A DNA stretch of 64,000 nt from Streptomyces sp. 11x1 (GCF_032598905.1 NZ_CP122458.1:1116001-1180000); one strand, 5' to 3'; shown: positions 52,367 through 62,947, numbered from the stretch's first letter. A program made the numbers and translations. The notes: generated by a model from the letters alone, not told the origin.

Positions 52367-53158
52367 TCAGGAGCGAGGGCCGGGGCGGGCGTCGGTACCG
52401 GGCGGCCGGTCGAAGCAGCAGTCGCCGCACAGTCCGCCGCCGGGCAGCCGGTAGTAGAGGCAGCAGCTGCGGCGGCGACGGGTGGCCGGGTCGAGCGTGC
52501 CGGCCAGGGTGGGGTGCGCGAACAGCTCGGCGGCGCATGCCCGTGCCCGACTCGCCACCTCGGTACGGCCGTTGACGGCCGCCCACCGGTCGATCTGACG
52601 CACGGCGCCCATCAGCGCGGAGGCCGCGTTCCCCCACAGCAGCCGCTCGGAAAGCGGCAGTTGAGCACGGAGGGCCGCCGCCAGCGGTACCAGATGGCCC
52701 TCCCGTACGACCTCGCCGATCCGCTCGGCGGGCAGGCCGCGCACCTCCGCCAGCCACAGTTCGTCGGGGGCGCTCGCGTCGGCGTCCCAGCGCAGGAGAC
52801 GGGGGTCGAGGTCGGGGACGCGGCCGTACAGGGCGGCCGACCCCAGGGCCACCGACCACAGGCGGGCGGTGAAGCCGAGGTGGGCGATGGACGCGGCCAC
52901 CCGGAGCTCGGGCGCCCGGAGACTGCGGGCGACCTTGCGGACACGGAAAATTACCGGATTCGCGTAAACCTCCGGTTCCACATCGGCATCCCGTGCCGCG
53001 TAGGCCTCCGCGAGCGTCGGCGGACCGTCGTGCGGTGGTCGCCCCGTGCGTAGTACGAAGAAGCCGCCGAGGGACGAGAGGGCGCCGAGGCCGGGGTCGT
53101 GATCCACGAGGACGAGTAGTACCAGGGGCCGGGTCCTTGTCCAGCCGGTGGAGTGCAC
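52367..53158 (-). CDS. FhuF-like (2Fe-2S) iron reductase family protein
   Basis: A 263-residue protein. The C-terminal RRRSCCLYYRLPGGGLCGDC has the paired and split Cys of FhuF-type ferric-siderophore reductases (C-C-x10-C-x2-C), which bind a 2Fe-2S cluster. The N-terminal half is helical and Ala-rich. The GTG at 53158 follows GAGGGGGG; a second GTG at 53107 is possible. No siderophore genes lie nearby, so its electron donor and substrate are unknown. Confidence 0.82.
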   Translation of the reverse strand: MHSTGWTRTRPLVLLVLVDHDPGLGALSSLGGFFVLRTGRPPHDGPPTLAEAYAARDADVEPEVYANPVIFRVRKVARSLRAPELRVAASIAHLGFTARLWSVALGSAALYGRVPDLDPRLLRWDADASAPDELWLAEVRGLPAERIGEVVREGHLVPLAAALRAQLPLSERLLWGNAASALMGAVRQIDRWAAVNGRTEVASRARACAAELFAHPTLAGTLDPATRRRRSCCLYYRLPGGGLCGDCCFDRPPGTDARPGPRS

Positions 53159-53335
53159 CCCGTGTCGCCCCCCTCAGGGATGACGACGGGCCCCTCGTAC
53201 TCCAACGGCAGTAGGACCAATTGAGTGCTGAGGTACGACGACGCCGACGCCCATCCGAGGCATCGTGGTCACTATGAGAGCCGAGCGTTCACCACGCCGG
53301 GGCTGGAGCCCCCGCGCCTCGCTGAGGAGCCGCGC

Positions 53336-54517
53336 ATGAGCGCCCTCGCGTTGTCCGTACTGCTGTCGTTCGTCTCCGCCGTGGCCTACGCGGGCGGGGC
53401 GATCGTCCAGGAGCGCGTCGCGGTGTCCCTGCCCGGCCAGTCCTACGCGCCGCTGCGCCGGCCGGCGTGGTGGGCCGCCGTCGGCCTCAACGGCCTCGGC
53501 GGGCTGCTGCACGTGGTGGCTCTGGCCTACGGCCCGCTGAGCCTGGTGCAGCCGCTCGGCGCGCTGACCATCGTCTTCGCCCTGCCCATGGCGGCGCTCT
53601 TCGTGGGCCGCAGGGCCGGTGCGACGGCCTGGCGGGGCGCGATCATGGCGACGGTGGGTCTCGCGGGTCTGCTCTCCCTGGTCGGCTCGGCCGACGCCCA
53701 GTCGCTGGGCGACATCCAGCGGGTGCTGGTCGGCGTGGGCAGCGGGGGCGCGGTGGCCGCGCTGATGGTGGCGGCACGCGCCGCGCACCGGCACCCGGCG
53801 GTCCGCAGCATCCTGCTCGCGGTCGCCTCCGGTGTCGCGTTCGGCATGTCCTCGGTCTTCACCAAGACGGTCGCCGTCGACTGGACGGACGGCGTCGCGC
53901 TCGCCGACCTGTCGACCCTCGCGGTCATCGGCGTCTTCGCGACGGCCGGTCTGCTGCTGTCCCAGGCCGCCTACCGGGGCGGCGGCCTGGCGGCCCCGCT
54001 CGCCACCCTGACCGTGGTGAACCCGGTGGTGGCGGCCGCGGTCGGCATCACGATGTTCGGCGAGACGTTCCGCTACGGCACGACCGGCACCCTGCTCGCC
54101 CTGGGCTGCGGTGTCGTCGCGGCGGGCGGTCTGATCCTGCTGACCATCGAGCGGCTCGGCGACGAGGTGCGGACGGAGCGGGACGACGAGCGACGGCCGG
54201 TCCCGTCCGTCGGGCAACCGGCGGCGACGATCTCCGGGCGGGCGACGGCCGGTGTCGACCCGGAGTCGCTCACCGTGGAGAAGCTGCTCGCGGGGCTGCC
54301 GCACCAGACCTTCGGGGCGCCGGAGAGGGTAGAGGGCTCGATCGACCTGGACAAGTCCGTGGTCGTACCGGCCCCGTTCCTCGGGCGGATGCCGGAGTAC
54401 AAGCCGGAGTACGAGGGCGACGCCCTGCCCGGCAACCTGCTGCCGCTGCCCTTCCAGGGCGGGCCGTACGTGCCGAGGGCACTCCTGGACCGGCATCGTG
54501 ACCGCGTGAAATCCTGA
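53336..54517 (+). CDS. DMT/EamA-like membrane transporter
   Basis: A 393-residue membrane protein with nine to ten hydrophobic helices in two similar halves up to about residue 275, each with a PL(S/A)xxQPLG-like or VVNPVVAAAVG segment as in the drug/metabolite transporter superfamily. The last 115 residues form a charged cytoplasmic tail with PEYKPEYEGDALPGN. ATG at 53336 with GAGGAGC nearby; upstream in-frame sequence is rejected. Substrate unknown. Confidence 0.82.
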   Translation: MSALALSVLLSFVSAVAYAGGAIVQERVAVSLPGQSYAPLRRPAWWAAVGLNGLGGLLHVVALAYGPLSLVQPLGALTIVFALPMAALFVGRRAGATAWRGAIMATVGLAGLLSLVGSADAQSLGDIQRVLVGVGSGGAVAALMVAARAAHRHPAVRSILLAVASGVAFGMSSVFTKTVAVDWTDGVALADLSTLAVIGVFATAGLLLSQAAYRGGGLAAPLATLTVVNPVVAAAVGITMFGETFRYGTTGTLLALGCGVVAAGGLILLTIERLGDEVRTERDDERRPVPSVGQPAATISGRATAGVDPESLTVEKLLAGLPHQTFGAPERVEGSIDLDKSVVVPAPFLGRMPEYKPEYEGDALPGNLLPLPFQGGPYVPRALLDRHRDRVKS

Positions 54518-54550
54518 GCGGGAGGCCCGGACCGGGCCTCCCGCACCACG

Positions 54551-55768
<1,218 letters not shown>

Positions 55769-55791
55769 TCAGCCGCTCCCGTCCCGTGTGT

Positions 55792-55881
55792 GGCGGGTAA
55801 GCGACCTGATCCGGCGCGTAAGTGCTCCCGTCCGGCGCGCGAGTGACCAGGGACGGCGCGCAACGCATCGGGTTGCGCGCC
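55792..55881. repeat. Four imperfect copies of a 21-bp unit with a terminal hairpin
   Basis: GGCGNG(T/C)(A/G)A starts recur at 55792, 55813, 55834 and 55855, exactly 21 bp apart. The last copy forms a hairpin: GGCGCGCAAC (55855-55864) pairs with GTTGCGCGCC (55872-55881). The array lies in the 335-bp gap between the divergent cell-wall hydrolase and gnd genes. The rest of the gap shows nothing else recognisable. Confidence 0.6.
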
Positions 55882-56031
55882 CCATTGAGGCAGGTAGGGC
55901 TCTTCCTGCGTACTCAAGCCCGGCAGGCCGCGCAGTGCGGACGGGGCCGGTGCACGTCAGGATGGCCGGAAGGACAATACTGGCGGGCAGGAACGGCACC
56001 ACCGAAATCAGGATCCATAGGAGCCAACCGT

Positions 56032-57471
56032 ATGAGCACTTCAGCCCAGATCGGCGTCACCGGCCTCGCGGTCATGGGGAGCAACCTCGCCCGCAACTTC
56101 GCCCGCAACGGCTACACGGTCGCGGTCCACAACCGCTCCGCGGCGAAGACCCACGCGCTGATCAAGGAGCACGGGCACGAGGGCGACTTCATCGCGGCCG
56201 AGACCGCCAAGGACTTCGTCCAGGCGCTGGAGCGCCCCCGGCGCCTGGTCGTCATGGTGAAGGCGGGCGGCCCGACGGACGCGGTGATCGAGGAGTTCGC
56301 GCCGCTCCTGGAGCCCGGAGACATGATCATCGACGGTGGCAACGCGCACTTCGCCGACACCCGCCGCCGTGAGGCCGCGCTGCGCGAGCAGGGCATCCAC
56401 TTCGTCGGCGCCGGCATCTCCGGCGGCGAGGAGGGCGCGCTCAACGGACCGAGCATCATGCCCGGCGGCCCGGTCGAGTCGTACGACTCCCTCGGCCCGA
56501 TGCTGGAGAAGATCTCCGCGAAGGCCGCCGACGGCGCGCCCTGTGTCACGCACGTGGGTCCCGACGGTGCCGGGCACTTCGTGAAGATGGTCCACAACGG
56601 CATCGAGTACGCCGACATGCAGCTGATCGGCGAGGCGTACCAGCTGCTGCGCGACGTGGCCGGCTACACCCCCGCGCAGATCTCCGAGATCTTCCGCACC
56701 TGGAACACCGGGCGCCTCGACTCGTACCTGATCGAGATCACGGCCGAGGTGCTGGCGCACGTGGACGCGGCCACCGGCAAGCCGTTCGTGGACGTGGTCG
56801 TCGACCAGGCGGAGCAGAAGGGCACCGGCCGCTGGACCGTCCAGATCGCGCTGGACCTGGGCGTTCCGGTGTCCGGTATCGCCGAGGCCGTCTTCGCGCG
56901 CTCCCTGTCGGGTCACGCCGCGCTGCGCGACGCCTCGCGTTCGCTGGCCGGCCCCAAGGCCGCCCCGCTCAGCGCGGCCGAGGCGGGCGCCTTCGCCGAC
57001 CGGGTCGAGCAGGCGCTGTACGCCTCCAAGATCGTGTCGTACACCCAGGGCTTCCACGAGATCGACGCCGCGCGCGACGAGTACGACTGGAACATCGACC
57101 TGGGCAAGGTCGCCTCGATCTGGCGTGGCGGCTGCATCATCCGGGCGGCGTTCCTGGACCGGATCCGCGCGGCCTACGACGCCCGGCCCGACCTGCCGAG
57201 CCTGCTCTCCGACGAGACGTTCGCCCAGGAGATCGCGGCGGCGCAGGACGACTGGCGCGAGGTGCTGGTCGCCGCGACGCGGCAGGGTGTGCCGACGCCC
57301 GGGTTCGCGGCGGCGCTGGCGTACTACGACGCGCTGCGCGCCGAGCGGTTGCCCGCGGCGCTCACGCAGGGGCAGCGGGACTTCTTCGGGGCGCACACGT
57401 ACCGCCGGGTGGACCGGGAGGGGTCGTTCCACACGCTGTGGGGGCAGGGCCGCGGTGAGGTCGAGGCCTGA
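56032..57471 (+). CDS. gnd: 6-phosphogluconate dehydrogenase, NADP-dependent, decarboxylating
   Basis: Pentose-phosphate enzyme of 479 residues. The NADP Rossmann motif is GVTGLAVMGSNLARNFARNG with VAVHNRS after it. The substrate site shows VGAGISGGEEGALNGPSIMPGG and HFVKMVHNGIEYADMQLI, and GKGTGRWTVQ appears as QKGTGRWTVQIALDLG. ATG at 56032 with AGGAGCC upstream. A long in-frame extension is rejected. A strong bidirectional hairpin follows. Confidence 0.96.
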   Translation: MSTSAQIGVTGLAVMGSNLARNFARNGYTVAVHNRSAAKTHALIKEHGHEGDFIAAETAKDFVQALERPRRLVVMVKAGGPTDAVIEEFAPLLEPGDMIIDGGNAHFADTRRREAALREQGIHFVGAGISGGEEGALNGPSIMPGGPVESYDSLGPMLEKISAKAADGAPCVTHVGPDGAGHFVKMVHNGIEYADMQLIGEAYQLLRDVAGYTPAQISEIFRTWNTGRLDSYLIEITAEVLAHVDAATGKPFVDVVVDQAEQKGTGRWTVQIALDLGVPVSGIAEAVFARSLSGHAALRDASRSLAGPKAAPLSAAEAGAFADRVEQALYASKIVSYTQGFHEIDAARDEYDWNIDLGKVASIWRGGCIIRAAFLDRIRAAYDARPDLPSLLSDETFAQEIAAAQDDWREVLVAATRQGVPTPGFAAALAYYDALRAERLPAALTQGQRDFFGAHTYRRVDREGSFHTLWGQGRGEVEA

Positions 57472-57547
57472 GGCCGACTGACCGAGGACCGCGCGAGGGG
57501 GTCGGGGTGCTGACCGGTTGGCGGCCGCAGCTCGGTTGCGGCTGGTG

Positions 57548-57590
57548 GCGCCCGCGCGGCGGAGCCACACATGTCACAGCCCCGCGCCCC
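57548..57590 (-). repeat. Intergenic repeat family 2, copy 2
   Basis: Inverted relative to the copy at 21723-21766; the shared core is GGCTCCGCCGCG with flanking CGGGGCTGTG. Confidence 0.65.
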
Positions 57591-57605
57591 TGAAGCTCGT
57601 TGATG

Positions 57606-57636
57606 TGGCCCGGTGTGAGCAGCTCACGCCGGGCCA
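57606..57636. terminator. Bidirectional hairpin between gnd and the proline-rich gene
   Basis: A 14-bp stem (TGGCCCGGTGTGAG with CTCACGCCGGGCCA, one G-U pair) closes a CAG loop and is followed by CTGTTCTGTCC. Confidence 0.88.
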
Positions 57637-57658
57637 CTGTTCTGTCCACACCACTCCG

Positions 57659-57862
57659 CTACGACAGCGGCCCCGGCCTGGGTTCGCCCGGGACCGGATC
57701 CGGGCCCGGAGGGTTGGGAATGGGGTCCGGTTCCGGGGTGGGGCGGGGATCGGGGGTGGGGACGGGGTCGGGGAAGGGGGGCTCCGGGAAGGGTTCCGGG
57801 CGGTCGGGGCCCGGGCCCGGAGTGGGGCCGGGCTTCACGGGGTCCGGGTCGGGATGCGTCAT
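57659..57862 (-). CDS. Small proline-rich protein
   Basis: A 67-residue peptide, MTHPDPDPVKPGPTPGPGPD and similar PxPxP repeats to the end, about half proline with Asp and Glu. GGAGGA precedes the ATG by a good spacing. No signal peptide. Low-complexity GC-rich DNA can give such frames by chance, but the ribosome site and the shared terminator support a gene. Function unknown. Confidence 0.5.
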   Translation of the reverse strand: MTHPDPDPVKPGPTPGPGPDRPEPFPEPPFPDPVPTPDPRPTPEPDPIPNPPGPDPVPGEPRPGPLS

Positions 57863-57978
57863 CGCGTCCTCCAGCCAGGGATACGTCGGCCATGGACAGA
57901 TGCCACGGGTACCCGTCGCCCGCACGGGCAGTCACCCGGTCGGCGGGCGAGGCGCGACCGCGCCCGCCGACGGGTCCC

Positions 57979-58323
57979 TCAGAAGCCCTCGGGGTGGGCG
58001 ATCAACCAGTCCTTCGCGGCCCGCAGCAGCTCCGGATCGGCGGCCGGGGCCTCCTCGGGGTGGCGTTCGGCCCACTTCACGACGTACGGGCAGAGGGGGG
58101 CGACCACGACGCCCTCGCGGGCCGCGATGCCGTACAGCTCCCGGGCCAGTGAGCCCGCGATGCCCCGCCCCTCGTACGCGGGCTCGACGATCGTGTGGAC
58201 CGGGACGAGCGCGTCCCGCGGGGAGGCGAGGACGAAGTACTGGATGTGACCGGCCAGTTCGCCGCCGGCGAAGGCCTCCAGTCGGCCGGCCGCCCGGTCG
58301 TCACGGATCTCTACGTCGCTCAT
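57979..58323 (-). CDS. Small GNAT-fold N-acetyltransferase (YjdJ/Acetyltransf_CG type)
   Basis: A 114-residue mini-GNAT. VHTIVEPAYEGRGIAGSLARELYG supplies the acetyl-CoA loop, and PLCPYVVKWAERHPE is the hallmark of the small CG family, which has a catalytic Cys (here in PLCPY). Downstream of panD by 72 bp on the same strand. Substrate unknown. Confidence 0.88.
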   Translation of the reverse strand: MSDVEIRDDRAAGRLEAFAGGELAGHIQYFVLASPRDALVPVHTIVEPAYEGRGIAGSLARELYGIAAREGVVVAPLCPYVVKWAERHPEEAPAADPELLRAAKDWLIAHPEGF

Positions 58324-58395
58324 GGCACTCCTCGCGTGCGGATCGGGGACGCCGGTCGCCTGCCCGAGGTCTCGGACGATGGTCGCCCCCGGGCC

Positions 58396-58815
58396 TCAGA
58401 CGGTGACGGCCTGCGGGCTGCGCCGCTGGTCCGAACCCGGCACCGGCTCGGAGGCGTCCGAGCCCAGCGCCACGATCCGGTTGTCCTGGTCCACATGCAC
58501 GACCCTGGGCTCCAGGGCGCGGGCCTCGGCGTCGGAGACCTGAGCGTAACTGATGATGATCACCAGATCCCCGGGATGGACGAGATGGGCCGCGGCCCCG
58601 TTGATCCCGATCACGCCGGAGCCCCGCTCGCCCTCGATGACGTAGGTCTCCAGCCGGGCGCCGTTGGTGATGTCGACGATGTGCACGAGCTCGCCCGGCA
58701 GCAGGTCGGCGGCGTCGAGCAGCTCGGCGTCGATGGTCACGGACCCGACGTAGTGCAGGTCGGCCTGGGTGACGGTGGCGCGGTGGATCTTGGACTTGAA
58801 CATCGTACGCAGCAT
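58396..58815 (-). CDS. panD: Aspartate 1-decarboxylase
   Basis: Makes beta-alanine for pantothenate and CoA. The 139-residue proenzyme has the self-cleavage site YVGS (Gly24-Ser25), from which the pyruvoyl group forms. Other conserved parts are [16 protein letters not shown], the [12 protein letters not shown] segment and [22 protein letters not shown]. The C-terminal tail of about 20 residues extends beyond the E. coli type. ATG at 58815. Confidence 0.96.
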   Translation of the reverse strand: MLRTMFKSKIHRATVTQADLHYVGSVTIDAELLDAADLLPGELVHIVDITNGARLETYVIEGERGSGVIGINGAAAHLVHPGDLVIIISYAQVSDAEARALEPRVVHVDQDNRIVALGSDASEPVPGSDQRRSPQAVTV

Positions 58816-59126
58816 TTTGGACTCCTGAAAGACGGCTCCCTGCCTGCTTTGTGCAGGTCAAAGGCGGTTTTCACTCTACACGGGCACGCGTCGGAGTCGG
58901 TGATTGTGAGGAACATCGCTTCGCTCTGACGAGCAGGCTCCCAGCCTGCGATTCCGCGCGAACCCGGCTGTCATGCCGTCGCCGACCAAGCACCTGTTCC
59001 GACACCGGTGTCGGAATGCACGAGCACCGATGCCGACCGGATACCGACTTGCCTGACGACAAGTCGGGCGAGTCAACCCACCCCGTCGCCCCGGGGCTTC
59101 GCCCGGTCCTCCCAGAATGTGCGGAC
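58816..59126. promoter_or_regulatory. Intergenic region upstream of panD with a perfect 20-bp palindrome
   Basis: 311 bp without a gene. TTCCGACACCGGTGTCGGAA at 58997-59016 is fully self-complementary and lies 182 bp upstream of panD, 110 bp beyond the ATPase stop. It could bind a dimeric regulator or end the ATPase transcript. Nothing else was recognised. Confidence 0.5.
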
Positions 59127-62045
59127 CTACGGCCGACTGATGCTCCACCGCCGTCTTGACCCGCGACCACGAGACGCTCTGCGGGGTGCGTCCGCGGGGC
59201 GGCCGAGCTGCCGGCCGACGCGCCAGGCGTGCTCGGTCAGCAGCACGGTGGAGGCAGTGACGAGGCAGATCGCCCACTGTGCGGGGCTGAGCGACACGGT
59301 GTCGAAGACTCCCTGGGCCATGGGCACTTGCACGGCGACGACCTGGAGGATCAGGACGGCGGCCAGGCAGATCCACAGGGTGCGGTTGCGCAGTTGGTGG
59401 CGGCCGAGGACGGGGCCGTCCTCGCCGCGCGCGGTCAGGGCGTTGCACAGCTGGAAGAGCACGAACGTGGTGAAGGCCATGGTGGCGGCGGTCGCGGGGT
59501 CGGTGAGGTGGCGGGCGCCGGCGAAGACGGCCAGAGTGCCTGCGGCCATGACCGCGCCGGACCGCGTGATGGCGGTCAGGCGGCGGGCGTTCAGAATACG
59601 TTCGCCGGGCGGGTGGGGCGGACGCCTCATCACGTTGTCCCGCGGAGGGTCGATGCCCAGAGCCATGGCGGGCGGCCCGTCCATGATGATGTTGACCCAC
59701 AGCAGCTGGATCGCGGACATGGGCGCGGGCAGGCCGGCGAGCACGGTGGCGAGCAGGGTGAGGATGGCGCCGATGTTGGTGGACAGCTGGAAGCGGACGA
59801 AGGTGACGATGTTGTCGTAGATCGAGCGGCCCTCGCGCACCGCGCGGACGATGGTGGAGAAGTCGTCGTCGGTCAGGACCATGTCGGCGGCCTCTTTGGC
59901 CACGTCAGTCCCGGTGATGCCCATCGCGACGCCGATGTGGGCGGCGCGCAGGGCCGCGGCGTCGTTGACGCCGTCTCCGGTCATGGCCACGATGTGGCCC
60001 TTCGCGGAGAGCGCGCGGACGACGGTCACCTTGTGTTCGGGGGCGACGCGGGCGAAGACACCGATGTCCTCGATACGGTCCGCGAGCTCCCGCTCGCTCA
60101 TCCGGACCAGTTCGGTGCCGGTGACGACGTCACCGGTGATGCCGAGTTCGCGGGCGATGGCGGCGGCCGTGTCCGCATGGTCACCGGTGATCATCTTGAC
60201 GGTGACGCCGGCGGCCTGGGCCAGGGCGACGGCGTCGCGGACCTGAGGACGCGGGGGGTCGGCTATTCCCGCGATCGCGGTCAGGGTCAGTCCCGTCACC
60301 TCCCGGGGGTTCGGCCGGTCGGTGGTGGCGGTGGCCGCCCCGAGGACCCGCAGGCCCTGACCACCCATTCCCCGGGCAACGTGGGTGACCTCACGGCGCC
60401 GCTCGGCATCGAGGGGGACGCAGCCCTGAGCGGTCAGGACGTGGGTGCAGCGGTCCAGCAGGGCGTCGACGGCCCCCTTGGCGTGGACCCGGACGCGGCC
60501 GTCCGCGTCGGTGTGGAAGGTGGCCATGTACTTGGCGTCAGGGTCGAAGGGGATCTCACCGGTGCGTGGCGTGCGGTCGCGGAGTCCGGCATCGAGACCG
60601 GCCTTGGCGGCGAGTACGGCCAAGGCGGCCTCGGTGGGGTCTCCGATGACGCCGTCCGGGGTGATCCGGGCGTCGTTGCACAACGCGAACGGCAGCACCG
60701 CGTCGCGCAGGGCAGGCGGAGCCGCGTCATACGCGGGCGCGTCATGCGGCGTCATATCGCGGGTGGCCGCGTCAGGCAGGGCCGCATCGTGCGGGTCCCG
60801 GCCGTGCCGCTCGTCGGTGAGGCGGACGGCGCCGACGGTGTCGTAGCCCTCCCCGGTCACCTCATACACGCGCCCGGCGGCCCACAGGGCTCGGGTGGTC
60901 ATCTCGTTCAGGGTCAGGGTGCCGGTCTTGTCGCTGCACACCACGGTCGCCGAGCCGAGTGCCTCGACGGAGGCCAGGCGTTTGACGATGGCGCCGCGGC
61001 GGGCCATGCGGTGGACGCCCAGGGCCAGCGTGAGCGCGAGAACGGCCGGCAGACCCTCGGGAATCGCGGCGACGGCCAGGGCCACCGCGCGCAGCGCGAG
61101 GTCGGCGAGCTCCTCGCCGCGCAGGAGGGCCACGAGCGTGTAGGCGGCCACAGCTATGCCGCTGACCAGGGCCAGACGCCGACCCAGGCTGTCCATCTGG
61201 ACCTGCAGCGGGCTGGGTGGTTCCGCTCCGGTGCGCAGTGCCTCGGCGATCGCGCCGACCTCGGTGCGCATACCTGTGGCCGTGACGATCATCTCGGCTC
61301 GGCCGCGGGCCAGCGCGGTGTTCATGAAGAGCATGCCGGTGCGCTCGGCAACGGGTACGGGCTCGGCACCGTCGGCCTCGGTGGGCGCGGTCGTCTTGGC
61401 GACGGGCTGGGACTCGCCGGTCAGCGCGGCCTCGGCGGCCTCGACCGACTCGGCGACCACCAGGCGCCCGTCGGCCGGGACACGGTCGCCCGCTTCCAGA
61501 AGGACGATGTCGCCAGGGACCAGGGCATCGGCCTGGATCACCTTCACCTGGCTGTCCCGGCGCACGCGCGCGGTGGGGACCAGCATCTGGCGCAGCGCCT
61601 CCAGACTGCGCTCGGCACGGCGTTCCTGCAGGTAGCCGATGGTGGCGTTGATGAGCAGGACGACCGTGATGACGAGGGCGTCCTTGATCTCACCGATGAT
61701 TCCGGCGACGACGGCCGCGGCGAGCAGGATGCCGATCAGCCAGCTGCGGAACTGGTCCAGCAGACGCAGCCACTGCGGCCGGCGCACCGGCTCGGCCAGT
61801 ACGTTGGTGCCCCAGGCGGCGGCCCGCTGCTCGGCGTCCGCCGTGCTCAGGCCCGTGGCCGGGACCACCGCCAGTAAGCCCGCCACTTCGGCGGCGTCGC
61901 GCCGGTAGGCGTCCGCCTGCGGGGACGTCCGTACCGGCGGGGCATGACGTGCGGCCGGGGTCTGCTCGGACAGGGTGTGACTCCCGGCCGTGGGCTGCCG
62001 CTCGGGCCGGGTGTCTTTCCCGGCCGTGGACTGCTGCTCAGGCAC
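59127..62045 (-). CDS. P-type cation-transporting ATPase (P2-type, Ca2+-ATPase-like)
   Basis: Membrane pump of 972 residues. Motifs in order: the actuator TGES, the membrane PEGL in AAIPEGLPAVL, the phosphorylation site DKTGTL, the nucleotide-domain KGAVDALLDRC, and TGDGVNDAAAL. Four helices at the N-terminus and six at the C-terminus fit the P2A/P2B layout; the ion is not certain. The first 60 residues are a Pro/Thr/Gln-rich tail (QQSTAGKDTRPERQPTAG). GTG at 62045 is 2 bp beyond the universal stress protein stop, with AAGGAG at 62051-62056, so the two are co-translated. Confidence 0.92.
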   Translation of the reverse strand: MPEQQSTAGKDTRPERQPTAGSHTLSEQTPAARHAPPVRTSPQADAYRRDAAEVAGLLAVVPATGLSTADAEQRAAAWGTNVLAEPVRRPQWLRLLDQFRSWLIGILLAAAVVAGIIGEIKDALVITVVLLINATIGYLQERRAERSLEALRQMLVPTARVRRDSQVKVIQADALVPGDIVLLEAGDRVPADGRLVVAESVEAAEAALTGESQPVAKTTAPTEADGAEPVPVAERTGMLFMNTALARGRAEMIVTATGMRTEVGAIAEALRTGAEPPSPLQVQMDSLGRRLALVSGIAVAAYTLVALLRGEELADLALRAVALAVAAIPEGLPAVLALTLALGVHRMARRGAIVKRLASVEALGSATVVCSDKTGTLTLNEMTTRALWAAGRVYEVTGEGYDTVGAVRLTDERHGRDPHDAALPDAATRDMTPHDAPAYDAAPPALRDAVLPFALCNDARITPDGVIGDPTEAALAVLAAKAGLDAGLRDRTPRTGEIPFDPDAKYMATFHTDADGRVRVHAKGAVDALLDRCTHVLTAQGCVPLDAERRREVTHVARGMGGQGLRVLGAATATTDRPNPREVTGLTLTAIAGIADPPRPQVRDAVALAQAAGVTVKMITGDHADTAAAIARELGITGDVVTGTELVRMSERELADRIEDIGVFARVAPEHKVTVVRALSAKGHIVAMTGDGVNDAAALRAAHIGVAMGITGTDVAKEAADMVLTDDDFSTIVRAVREGRSIYDNIVTFVRFQLSTNIGAILTLLATVLAGLPAPMSAIQLLWVNIIMDGPPAMALGIDPPRDNVMRRPPHPPGERILNARRLTAITRSGAVMAAGTLAVFAGARHLTDPATAATMAFTTFVLFQLCNALTARGEDGPVLGRHQLRNRTLWICLAAVLILQVVAVQVPMAQGVFDTVSLSPAQWAICLVTASTVLLTEHAWRVGRQLGRPADAPRRASRGRGSRRRWSISRP

Positions 62046-62047
62046 GG

Positions 62048-62947
62048 TCACTCCTTGCCGCGGACGATGGTGACGGGGCAGTGGGCGTGGTGCAGCAGGG
62101 CCTGACTGACCGAGCCGAGCAGCAGCCCGGTGAAGCCGCCCCGGCCCCGGGCGCCGGTCACCACCAGTTGCGCGCCGCGACTGGCATCGATCAGGGCGGG
62201 GCGGATACGGGAACGCACCAGGCGCCGCTCGACCACGACCTCGGGATGGACCTTCCGCCAGGAGGCCACCGTCTCGTCCAGCAGGTGCTGCTCGGCCTCG
62301 CGAATACGGTCGATGTCCGCCACCACTGCGGTGAGGGGGTCGCCGGGGCCTTCGTAGGCACGCTCGCTGAAGGTGTTCCACACATGGAGGGCGACCAGCG
62401 GCGCCTTGCGCAGCGCCGCTTCGGCGAACGCGAACCCCACCGCCGCCTCGCCGGCTTCGGAGCCGTCCACGGCCAGGATCACCGCACCGGCCGGATCGGG
62501 GCGGCCCCGCACCACCATCAGCGGGCACCGGCCATGGGCGGCCAGATGCACCGCCGTCGAGCCCAGCAGCAGCCCGGAGAAGCTGCCCAGGCCCCGGCTG
62601 CCGACCACCGCCAGCGACGCCGACCGTGACTCGATCTCCAGCACCTCAAGCGCTTCCCCGGCCACCACCGACCGGGTGATCTCGATGCCCGGCGCGAGCG
62701 CGTGCGCCCGCTCCTCGGCGTGGGCCAGTGCACCCCGCACCATCGACTGCAGGCCGTGGCCGGCGGGGTCCCACGGTGGCGCACCGGCCGGCCGGTGTCC
62801 GGGCACCTGGCCGAAGGCGTGCACGATCCGCAGCCCCACCCCGCGCAGTTGCGCCTCACGGGCCGCGACCTCGACCGCGGCATTGCTGGAGGCGGAACCG
62901 TCCACGCCCACGATCACCGGATCACTCACCGTGTCACGGTCACTCAC
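62048..62947 (-). CDS. Two-domain universal stress protein
   Basis: A 299-residue protein with two Usp domains (about 8-145 and 155-297). Each has a nucleotide-binding start (VIVGVDGSASS, VILAVDGSEAG) and ends with G-x2-G-x9-GS: VVGSRGLGSFSGLLLGSTAV and VTGARGRGGFTGLLLGSVSQ, so both probably bind ATP. GTG start with GGGAG upstream. First gene of an operon with the P-type ATPase, a frequent pairing in stress-inducible actinobacterial loci. Confidence 0.92.
   Translation of the reverse strand: MSDRDTVSDPVIVGVDGSASSNAAVEVAAREAQLRGVGLRIVHAFGQVPGHRPAGAPPWDPAGHGLQSMVRGALAHAEERAHALAPGIEITRSVVAGEALEVLEIESRSASLAVVGSRGLGSFSGLLLGSTAVHLAAHGRCPLMVVRGRPDPAGAVILAVDGSEAGEAAVGFAFAEAALRKAPLVALHVWNTFSERAYEGPGDPLTAVVADIDRIREAEQHLLDETVASWRKVHPEVVVERRLVRSRIRPALIDASRGAQLVVTGARGRGGFTGLLLGSVSQALLHHAHCPVTIVRGKE

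Noticed and set aside
59229..61877. Long plus-strand frame antisense to the P-type ATPase
   Set aside because: No motif, no ribosome site and a His/Gly/Asp-rich composition typical of antisense frames.
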